Source: Candidatus Sumerlaeota bacterium (lineage in GTDB: Bacteria; Sumerlaeota; Sumerlaeia; UBA8349). Taken from it: 10,120 nt of DNA. The stretch spans positions 1-10,120 of the forward strand of contig DNPO01000440.1 of the NCBI GenBank assembly GCA_003501375.1, read 5' to 3'. The position numbers were made by a program, and so were the translations under genes. This document shows, piece by piece, positions 1 through 5,851 of the stretch (the first letter of the stretch is position 1; every line of letters begins with the position of its first letter). Under the pieces are notes generated by a model, which was not told where the DNA came from, made no database searches, and saw nothing but the letters and a program-made list of their open reading frames with translations.

Positions 1-109
1 GCAGTAGGGTGGGCGGCAAAAAAAACGCCAAAGCCGCAGCGCGAAACCAACGCACCAACTTGGCACCGTGGGGGTGCATATCCAACGGAACTGATTGTTT
101 CTCGTCCAT
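1..109 (-). CDS. N-terminal fragment of an unrecognised protein, runs off the left edge
   Basis: An ATG at 109-107 opens a frame that stays open for 36 codons to the window edge, so only the N-terminus is visible. It begins MDEKQSVPLDMHPHG and passes into a basic, then hydrophobic stretch (LVRWFRAAALAFFLPPTLL). This could be the start of a first membrane segment. An AAAGG sequence about 10 bases upstream of the ATG could serve as a ribosome binding site. The gene starts 22 bases after the thioesterase stop on the same strand, so the two are probably co-transcribed. An in-frame run of eight adenines on the plus strand (18-25) encodes Phe-Phe and is prone to slippage. I do not recognise the family; too little is present to assign a function. 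Confidence 0.5.
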   Translation of the reverse strand, partial: MDEKQSVPLDMHPHGAKLVRWFRAAALAFFLPPTLL

Positions 110-131
110 GAAACGGAAGCCTTTGGAAAAA

Positions 132-572
132 TTATGCGCTGAGAATGCGGTCACCCGCGCGGATGACACGTCCGTCTTTATTGATAAAAACGTGGCGCGT
201 GATTCCCTGCACCAGCAACGCGTCATCATCTTTGCGGCGGATTTCATAACTGAAATCGAGCGCCACGCGCGTCCAGCGGGTCACACGGGTTTTGACAATC
301 AACAGGTCGTCATACTTGGCAGAGGCCGTGTACTTGCAATTGGCTTCCAGCACGGGCAGGTAAATACCGGCTTCTTCGCAGGAACGGTAGGAACGTCCCA
401 GCGAGCGGAGAAGTTCGGTGCGCCCGATTTCGAAGTAAATGAAATAATTGGCGTAATAGACCATGCCCATCTGGTCGGTGTCACGGTAGGTAACGCGGAC
501 TTCGGTTTCGTGCTCGGAAAGCGGGGCTATGTTGCGGGCTTCGTTGTTAGTTGGATCGGTTTGGAGAGCCAT
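132..572 (-). CDS. YbgC/FadM-like hotdog-fold acyl-CoA thioesterase
   Basis: This is a 146-residue protein of the 4-hydroxybenzoyl-CoA thioesterase (4HBT) hotdog superfamily. These cytoplasmic enzymes hydrolyse acyl-CoA or related thioesters. The family signature is clear near the N-terminus: VTYRDTDQMGMVYYANYF (residues 27-44) followed by E48-x-x-R51. D33, the second Asp of DTD, matches the catalytic Asp of 4HBT enzymes. The length is normal for YbgC-like proteins. I chose the ATG at 572 over an upstream TTG at 614 because the family normally begins shortly before the VRVTYRDTD strand; the Shine-Dalgarno sequence before it is weak. In proteobacteria YbgC sits with tol-pal, but no tol gene is visible here. 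The downstream neighbour is the partial gene at the left edge. The family call is secure; the substrate is unknown. Confidence 0.9.
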   Translation of the reverse strand: MALQTDPTNNEARNIAPLSEHETEVRVTYRDTDQMGMVYYANYFIYFEIGRTELLRSLGRSYRSCEEAGIYLPVLEANCKYTASAKYDDLLIVKTRVTRWTRVALDFSYEIRRKDDDALLVQGITRHVFINKDGRVIRAGDRILSA

Positions 573-650
573 AAATACCACTCGGCGGAGGGATGGCCGC
601 ACAATAGGCGGCAAAAGCAGGGATGATTATCCCTGGAATCCATGGTGAAA

Positions 651-717
651 GCAAGAAAAAGGGAGGAGGGCAAAGGGATGCGGGATGAAAAAATCATCCT
701 GCATCCTTTTGCCCTCC
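651..717 (-). terminator. Long hairpin with a T tract, candidate terminator of the fucosidase gene
   Basis: Arms 665-688 and 694-717 form a 24-bp inverted repeat around a five-base A loop (689-693). All positions pair except 675/707 and 682/700. Those two are G.U wobbles in plus-strand RNA and C/A mismatches in minus-strand RNA. Read on the minus strand, the stem starts 39 bases after the fucosidase stop. Four bases past the stem comes a T5 tract (complement of 656-660), which suits intrinsic termination. The stem is much longer than a usual terminator, so it may instead be, or derive from, a dispersed palindromic repeat. Confidence 0.6.
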
Positions 718-755
718 GGTTTGAACGAAAAGACAGGCGCTTCTTTGGGCAAATA

Positions 756-2222
756 TCACGGGTTGACTTCCAAGCACAGTACCGACGCTATCGGGTCAGG
801 CGCGGTAGTTGGCAACTCGATCGAGAAGGTGGTCATCTCGTTATCCGCAACAACTTCGCTCTTTAATGTCGTTTGCGGGTCTGTCAAAAGATATGCCTTT
901 GCCAGTTTGGCCTTGTATGACGAGGTGATGCTGAACTTGCCTTCCGCCGGCCACTGAAAAATGTGGACATATATCTTCCCGGAACCATCCGGTTTTAACC
1001 TGGTGGTTGCGCGCCAATCCCAGACGACTTGGGGTTTGCGTCCCGGATTTTCCGCTTGGGTGGATGCGGCTTTCTTGACATCCTTGAACGGGTTGGGGCC
1101 GGTGGCGTAAATTGCTTCACCGTTTACTTTGAGCCACTTGCCTATTTCTTTCAGCCGATCAATCTCCGGCTGGGGAATCAGACCTTCCGAGGTCGGTCCG
1201 ACATTCAGCAGGTAATTACCGCCCTTGCTGGCAATATCGATCAGGTTGCGAATCAGGGTCTGGGTAGATTTGAAATTAGTATCCTTGGACTTGAATCCCC
1301 AAGTATTGTTGATGGTCATGCATGTTTCCCAATCGCGTCCATCAGAGTAGCCATTGGCGGGAATCGTTTGCTCCGGTGTTTCTGTGTCACCCTTGAAACC
1401 GCCGCCCAGCCGGTTATTCACGATCATTTGGGGCTGCAATTTCAACAGCGGTAAAAATTGTTCTGCGCGTGCTTTGTTCATGTTTTCCGGCGTATCCCAC
1501 CACAGAACGCAAACATCGCCATATTTGGTCAGCAGTTCTTTAACTTGCGGCACGGCAATATTCTTAATGTAATCATCCATGGAGCCTTCGTGAGTCGGGT
1601 CCCAATGCTTCCCGCGAGAGGTGGCGCCGCCGGGATGCGTCCAGTCCTGCGCCTGAGAATAGTAAAAGCCCAACTTCATGCCATGCTTTTTACAGGCCTT
1701 TGCGAGAGGCTCCAGTAGATCCTTGCCATACGGCGTGGCATCTACTGTATCCCAGTCTGTAACCGCGGAGTCGAACAAGGCAAAACCATCATGGTGTTTT
1801 GCGGTAATGATGATATATTTCATTCCCGCATCTTTAGCCATTGTTACCCATGCTTCCGGGTCGTACTTTACTGGGTTGAAGTCCTTGGCGTACTGCTTGT
1901 ACCGCGCGATCGGAATCTTGCCCGAGTTCATGATCCATTCGCCCAACCAGCCAATATCTTTGCCGTCATAAACGCCAGCCGGCACGCTATACACCCCCCA
2001 ATGGATGAACATGCCGAAACGCGCTTCTCGCCACCACTCCATGCGGGCATCGCGTTGCTCTTTGCTTTCAGCCAAGGGGACTGACTCAGCAGACGGATTT
2101 GATTGTGCCGATGGAGCGGGCCCTTCCGGTTTCACTTGCGCCCAAGAACCGCCCAAGGCGAGCATTAAAAAAATAAGCGAAAACGGTACAGAAAAACCAC
2201 ATTTCCTTTTTGTTAGTGCCAT
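756..2222 (-). CDS. Secreted alpha-L-fucosidase, glycoside hydrolase family 29
   Basis: This 488-residue exported enzyme is predicted to remove alpha-linked L-fucose from glycans by the GH29 retaining mechanism. Residues 1-28 form a signal peptide (basic KRK, hydrophobic core, SWA|Q cleavage site), followed by a Pro/Ser/Ala-rich linker to about residue 52. Typical GH29 blocks follow: ARFGMFIHWGVYS (67-79), AKHHDGFALF (141-150), GDVCVLWWDTP (235-245), WETCMTINNTWGF (298-310) and GNYLLNVGPTSEG (335-347). D243 in WWD aligns with the GH29 nucleophile. The acid/base residue cannot be fixed by eye; E284 (TPEQ) and E299 (WET) are candidates. The last ~90 residues look like the usual C-terminal beta domain. 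The ATG at 2222 is chosen because AGGAG lies 10 bases upstream and the signal peptide begins there. No other glycan genes are adjacent, and the gene is divergent from the ABC-F gene. Confidence 0.93.
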   Translation of the reverse strand: MALTKRKCGFSVPFSLIFLMLALGGSWAQVKPEGPAPSAQSNPSAESVPLAESKEQRDARMEWWREARFGMFIHWGVYSVPAGVYDGKDIGWLGEWIMNSGKIPIARYKQYAKDFNPVKYDPEAWVTMAKDAGMKYIIITAKHHDGFALFDSAVTDWDTVDATPYGKDLLEPLAKACKKHGMKLGFYYSQAQDWTHPGGATSRGKHWDPTHEGSMDDYIKNIAVPQVKELLTKYGDVCVLWWDTPENMNKARAEQFLPLLKLQPQMIVNNRLGGGFKGDTETPEQTIPANGYSDGRDWETCMTINNTWGFKSKDTNFKSTQTLIRNLIDIASKGGNYLLNVGPTSEGLIPQPEIDRLKEIGKWLKVNGEAIYATGPNPFKDVKKAASTQAENPGRKPQVVWDWRATTRLKPDGSGKIYVHIFQWPAEGKFSITSSYKAKLAKAYLLTDPQTTLKSEVVADNEMTTFSIELPTTAPDPIASVLCLEVNP

Positions 2223-2242
2223 TGCGTGACCGCTCCTGTGTG

Positions 2243-2297
2243 AACAATTTTTAAATGGGTGTGATTGTTTGCTGAAAAGCAAAAACAATGTATTGTT
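2243..2297. promoter_or_regulatory. Four ATTGTT/AACAAT boxes upstream of the fucosidase gene, candidate operator
   Basis: The hexamer ATTGTT or its complement AACAAT occurs at 2243-2248, 2264-2269, 2284-2289 and 2292-2297, with alternating orientation. The first three are 21 and 20 bases apart, about two helical turns. The last two form an inverted repeat with a 2-base spacer. A small hairpin, TTTGCT-gaaa-AGCAAA (2268-2283), lies within the cluster. The boxes sit between the candidate fucosidase promoter and its start codon. Binding by a regulator is inference; the region is AT-rich, which raises the chance of coincidence. Confidence 0.35.
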
Positions 2298-2302
2298 ACC
2301 GT

Positions 2303-2327
2303 TATCTCTTTTTCTGCGGTTTGTCAA
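2303..2327 (-). promoter_or_regulatory. Possible promoter for the fucosidase gene
   Basis: On the minus strand a perfect TTGACA (complement of 2322-2327) is followed after about 15 bases by GATAAC, which matches four of six bases of the -10 consensus. The spacing is short and the -10 is poor, so only the -35 element is convincing. Its position, roughly 80-100 bases before the fucosidase start codon, is reasonable. Confidence 0.3.
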
Positions 2328-2386
2328 GGGGGAATGTTGCCCCCATGCGCGCTTGATATTCCCATTACCTCCCATTCTTTAATTCA

Positions 2387-2413
2387 TTGCCGCTTGTCTG
2401 TGGATGGTATAAA
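2387..2413 (+). promoter_or_regulatory. Possible extended -10 promoter for the ABC-F gene
   Basis: TATAAA at 2408-2413 is preceded by TG plus one base, an extended -10 arrangement. The upstream TTGCCG (2387-2392) is a weak -35 at 15-base spacing. This would start transcription around 2420, about 40 bases before the ABC-F start codon at 2463. Confidence 0.35.
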
Positions 2414-2462
2414 TTATTCCAGTGGCATTTGCCGCCCTATTTTGTTTAAAGCAAAGGCTGGT

Positions 2463-4358
2463 ATGAACCTTCTTTCCGCGCAGGCGCTTGAAAAATCTTT
2501 TGGCGAAAAACGCCTTTTTGAAAATGTTACCTTCGGCATCGACGATCGCGACCGCATCGCGCTCATCGGCCTGAACGGTTGCGGCAAATCTACGCTGCTG
2601 AAAATGCTGGCCGGCGTCGAACCGCCCGATGGTGGCAACATTACCTATAAACAGGAATTGCGGATCGAGTATCTGTCGCAAAATCCCACGTTCAACGACG
2701 CACATACGGTACTGGAACACATTTTGTCCTCCAACACGGTTCGTGCGGCGTTGGTGCGCGACTACGAACAAGTTTGTCATGCACTCGAAGTAAACGGTTC
2801 CGACGAGGCCTTGCTGCAAACGCTCGACGATCTGACGCACCAAATGAATGCGGCGAATGCCTGGGAGTACGAGGCCCGCGTGAAAACGGTGCTGGGCAAA
2901 CTGAACGTTCACGACCTGGAAAAACCCGTGGTGCAACTTTCCGGAGGCTACCGCAAGCGTGTGGCGCTGGCGCATGCGTTGCTGGCGGAATCGGATTTGT
3001 TGCTGCTGGATGAGCCGACGAACCACTTGGATGCCGACACGATTGATTGGTTGGAAGAGTACCTGCGCGACTTCGGCGGCGCAGTTGCGTTGGTAACGCA
3101 CGACCGCTATTTTCTCGATCGCGTTACGCGGCGCATTTTCGAGATCGACCGACGCGAGATGCGGATGTACGATGGCAACTTTACTTATTATTTAGAGCAA
3201 CGGGCTGAGATGCAAACGCACGAGGCGCGGCTGGAGGACAAGCGGCAAAATATTTTACGGCGCGAAATGGCATGGCTCCAACGTGGCGCCCGCGCCCGCA
3301 GCACCAAGCAGAAAGCGCGCATCGAACGCGCCGAAGTGTTGCGCGAAACGAAAGTGGAAGCGAAGCGCGAAGCATTGACGTTCAACATCGAAACACGGCG
3401 CATGGGTTCGCAAATTCTGGAACTGGAAAACGTGCGCAAGTCGTTTGGAGAGCGCGTGCTTATCAACGGCTTCTCGCGTATTTTTCAAAAGGGCGAGCGA
3501 CTCGGCGTGCTTGGCGCAAACGGTTGCGGAAAATCCACACTGGTCAACATGATCGCCGGGCGCATTGAACCGGACTCCGGCAAGATTACGGTGGGCGAAA
3601 CCGTACACTTTGGTTATTACGACCAGGAAAGTTTCGACCTCAATCTGGATGAACGTGTGATCGATTACGCCAAGCGCGAGGGCGGACCGATGCTGCGAAG
3701 CAAGGATGGTTCGCCGCAAACCGCTGAGGTCGTTTTGGAGCAATTCCACTTCACGCCGCAGAATCTTTATACAAACATTGGCAAGTTATCCGGTGGCGAA
3801 AAGCGGCGCCTCTATCTGGTGCGGACGCTGCTGGCCGATCCGAACTTTCTGATCCTCGACGAACCGACGAACGACTTGGATATCCAGACCTTGCAGGCGC
3901 TGGAGGACTTTCTCGACGGCTTCAGCGGATGCCTGCTGGTGATTTCGCACGACCGCTACTTCCTCGACCGCACCGTCGATCAGGTGCTGGTGTTTGAACC
4001 GAATGGCGAGTTGCGCACCTACCCCGGCGCTTACAGCACGTACGCGCGAATGAAAGAGGAAGAGCGGCAGGACGAGTCCGCGCGCGAAGCCGTGAAAAAA
4101 GCGGCGGTTGCTGCGTCCGCGTCCAAGGAGTCGTCCAAGCGCCCGCGCAAACTGAGTTATAACGAAACGCGCGAACTGGCCGCCTTGGAAGAAGGCATTC
4201 CGAAGATGGAAGCGCGGCTGGCCGCACTCCAGGACGAAATGGCTGCGGCGGCATCGGACTACGTACGCTTGCACGATCTCACCGCAGAGCAAAGCGCGTT
4301 GGAAACCAAGATTGAATCATCGTTGCGCCGTTGGGAAGAACTGGCGTCGCTGCTATAA
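2463..4358 (+). CDS. uup: ABC-F family ATPase, Uup type
   Basis: This is a 631-residue cytoplasmic protein with two fused ABC ATPase domains and no membrane segment, the ABC-F architecture. These proteins act on ribosomes or translation rather than in transport. Domain 1 has Walker A GLNGCGKST (36-44), signature LSGGY (159-163), Walker B LLLLDEP (179-185) and H-loop THD (212-214). Residues ~240-310 form the charged inter-domain linker. Domain 2 has GANGCGKST (351-359), LSGGE (442-446), LILDEP (463-468) and SHD (495-497). After a Lys/Ala-rich spacer comes a coiled-coil tail from KLSYNETREL (563-572) to the end. That KLSY..REL start and the total length (E. coli Uup is about 635 residues) point to Uup rather than EttA or YheS. 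The start at 2463 has AAAGG upstream; the frame extends further upstream, but the added residues are not ABC-F-like. Both catalytic sites look intact. Confidence 0.92.
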   Translation: MNLLSAQALEKSFGEKRLFENVTFGIDDRDRIALIGLNGCGKSTLLKMLAGVEPPDGGNITYKQELRIEYLSQNPTFNDAHTVLEHILSSNTVRAALVRDYEQVCHALEVNGSDEALLQTLDDLTHQMNAANAWEYEARVKTVLGKLNVHDLEKPVVQLSGGYRKRVALAHALLAESDLLLLDEPTNHLDADTIDWLEEYLRDFGGAVALVTHDRYFLDRVTRRIFEIDRREMRMYDGNFTYYLEQRAEMQTHEARLEDKRQNILRREMAWLQRGARARSTKQKARIERAEVLRETKVEAKREALTFNIETRRMGSQILELENVRKSFGERVLINGFSRIFQKGERLGVLGANGCGKSTLVNMIAGRIEPDSGKITVGETVHFGYYDQESFDLNLDERVIDYAKREGGPMLRSKDGSPQTAEVVLEQFHFTPQNLYTNIGKLSGGEKRRLYLVRTLLADPNFLILDEPTNDLDIQTLQALEDFLDGFSGCLLVISHDRYFLDRTVDQVLVFEPNGELRTYPGAYSTYARMKEEERQDESAREAVKKAAVAASASKESSKRPRKLSYNETRELAALEEGIPKMEARLAALQDEMAAAASDYVRLHDLTAEQSALETKIESSLRRWEELASLL

Positions 4359-4425
4359 TACAGACGCGGATTCAATACTTAGCGAGCACCCCCACCAAAC
4401 CCTCACAAAAACAAATCTCAAAGTT

Positions 4426-4457
4426 AATACCTCCATTTCTAACAAATGGGGTATTTT
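4426..4457 (+). terminator. Candidate rho-independent terminator after the ABC-F gene
   Basis: AATACC-T-CCATTT (4426-4438) pairs with AAATGGGGTATT (4444-4455), a 12-bp stem with one bulged T and a five-base loop. It ends in TTTT (4454-4457). It lies about 70 bases after the ABC-F stop codon. The stem is AT-rich at its base and the T run is short, so termination may be partial. Confidence 0.5.
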
Positions 4458-4503
4458 GTCGTCGCTACCCTTGTATGCTTTTACGGCAAGTGGGGGTTTT
4501 ATG

Positions 4504-4533
4504 TAGACATTCATTATTTGTTTTCTGTACAAT
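4504..4533 (+). promoter_or_regulatory. Sigma-70-type promoter for the pilin-like genes
   Basis: TAGACA (4504-4509, five of six bases of the -35 consensus) and TACAAT (4528-4533, five of six of the -10 consensus) are separated by 18 bases. This would start transcription near 4540, leaving a leader of about 70 bases before the first pilin-like gene. It lies downstream of the candidate ABC-F terminator, so the pilin-like genes probably form their own transcription unit. Confidence 0.5.
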
Positions 4534-4608
4534 AAGTCGTTCTTCATAAGAATAGCATCACTTCAAAATTACTTAACATTTTCAGGTCGGGTTAGCCGGA
4601 GGTCCAAG

Positions 4609-5064
4609 ATGAAAAAATCCAGCGCCTTCACTTTGATCGAAATTTTGATCGCAGCGTCCATCATCGCAATTCTTTCGGCCATCGCCGTGCCAAACTACAT
4701 GGAGGCACAGGTGCGCAGCAAGGTAGCTCGGACGCAAAATGATCATCGTGCGCTCACAACGGCAATTGGTGCTTTTATTGTAGATCACAACACCAGCCCA
4801 GCGGGATTGGCTACGCTGACCCGACCAACCGCCTATATAACCACTGTGCCTGTTGACCCCTTTCTCCTGCCAGAACAACAACCATATCATTACACAGTAA
4901 GGGGCGGATTAGACTACACCGACTGGGTGCTCATGGGCCGTGGCCCGGATAAAATATTGGATCAAATTCGATATGACACAACAAACGGAACCCGTTCAGC
5001 GGGTGATATTATCTACGAGCGAAAACCGTCGCTACGTTATTACTGGCCGGAATCAGAGCAATGA
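4609..5064 (+). CDS. Type IV prepilin-like / type II pseudopilin-like protein
   Basis: This 151-residue protein has a type III (prepilin) signal: MKKSSA, then FTLIEILIAASIIAILSAIAVPNYMEAQ. Prepilin peptidase would cut between A6 and F7, leaving mature F1 and E5. P28 is the conserved Pro22 of the mature pilin helix. The residue before the cut is Ala rather than the usual Gly. The rest is a short globular domain with PVDPF (81-85) and a tail motif YDTTNGTRSAGDIIY (122-136). The start is set by GGAGG six bases upstream. The next gene is a diverged paralogue sharing MEAQVRSK, the spacing to PVDPF and EQQPY, and the TNG..GDI motif. No assembly ATPase, secretin or peptidase gene is nearby, so the machinery must be elsewhere. 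Surface or periplasmic fibre formation is inferred from the signal only. Confidence 0.85.
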   Translation: MKKSSAFTLIEILIAASIIAILSAIAVPNYMEAQVRSKVARTQNDHRALTTAIGAFIVDHNTSPAGLATLTRPTAYITTVPVDPFLLPEQQPYHYTVRGGLDYTDWVLMGRGPDKILDQIRYDTTNGTRSAGDIIYERKPSLRYYWPESEQ

Positions 5065-5132
5065 ACCGACACAAGCGTTATCAGACCGCATCTGAATTTC
5101 CCAAAACATCCCCGTCAAGGAGGGATTGACAA

Positions 5133-5711
5133 ATGAAAAAGGAATCCGCGTTTACACTAATTGAACTGCTCCTCGTCATTGCGATTATCACCATCCTTGC
5201 AGGCATTGCCGTGGCGGATTTGATGGAAGCGCAAGTGCGCAGCAAAATCAGCCGTGGACTCTGCGATATGCGTTCGCTGGCAACCGCCATTGAATGCTAC
5301 CGCGTGGATAATAACGCGCGTCCTGCCAGCCTGGACAATGTGACCTCACCCATTGCCTACATTTCCAAAATCCCCGTTGATCCCTTTTTGGCGGACGAGC
5401 AGCAGCCATATGTATACAAGTGGATCGATGGTTCAAACTGGAAACTGTATTGTGTTGGGCCGGACAAATCCATGAGCACATATGGACTGTACGAAGTAAC
5501 AAACGGCTCATCCGCTTTTCCGTTTCACTATGTCGACACCGTATGGGCGCAGCACTTGGATGATCTGTTTGGAAAATACTCTCCGACTTACGATGTGACC
5601 AATGGAACGTCTCATACTTTCGACCGCATATATGCGCCCAAAAATGGCACTATTTCCTATGGGGACATCGTGTATCCCATTGACTCCCCCTCTCCCTATA
5701 TCGAAAAATAG
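5133..5711 (+). CDS. Prepilin-like protein, paralogue of the preceding gene with an extended C-terminus
   Basis: This 192-residue protein begins MKKESA|FTLIELLLVIAIITILAGIAVADLMEAQVRSK, again with Ala before the predicted prepilin peptidase cut. Unlike its neighbour it lacks the helix proline: A28 replaces mature Pro22. It shares PVDPF (81-85) and EQQPY (89-93) with the first protein. The C-terminal part is about 40 residues longer and carries three related segments: YEVTNGSS (120-127), YDVTNGTS (153-160) and YAPKNGTISYGDIVY (167-181). Only one such segment exists in the neighbour, so the tail seems to have grown by internal duplication. A strong AAGGAGGG sits eight bases before the ATG. The 68-base gap after the first gene holds no clear terminator, so the two genes are probably co-transcribed. 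The specific role is unknown. Confidence 0.85.
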   Translation: MKKESAFTLIELLLVIAIITILAGIAVADLMEAQVRSKISRGLCDMRSLATAIECYRVDNNARPASLDNVTSPIAYISKIPVDPFLADEQQPYVYKWIDGSNWKLYCVGPDKSMSTYGLYEVTNGSSAFPFHYVDTVWAQHLDDLFGKYSPTYDVTNGTSHTFDRIYAPKNGTISYGDIVYPIDSPSPYIEK

Positions 5712-5851
5712 GCAAAAAGTCGGTGGATATGCGAACACAACCCTTTCAAAGTTGAACCCGTTTTGACATTGTTCCGATGTCTGTTGTTTCTCCTTGCAGT
5801 CCCGCGTATCCTTTGCTTTTAATAAACCACCGCACAACGGTTGAGCAAAAC

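Noticed and set aside
9..626. Open frame of about 205 codons on the plus strand
   Set aside because: It lies antisense over the thioesterase gene, whose family motifs are unmistakable. The plus-strand translation shows no family signature and no ribosome site.
2379..3101. Open frame of 240 codons on the minus strand inside the ABC-F gene
   Set aside because: It overlaps the first ABC domain with its intact Walker and signature motifs. The antisense translation is rich in Gln, Arg and His, typical of a shadow frame.
5763..5768. Perfect TTGACA before the SulP gene
   Set aside because: No -10-like hexamer occurs 16-19 bases downstream (GTTTCT and neighbours), so I do not call a promoter. SulP may have its own promoter that I cannot see.
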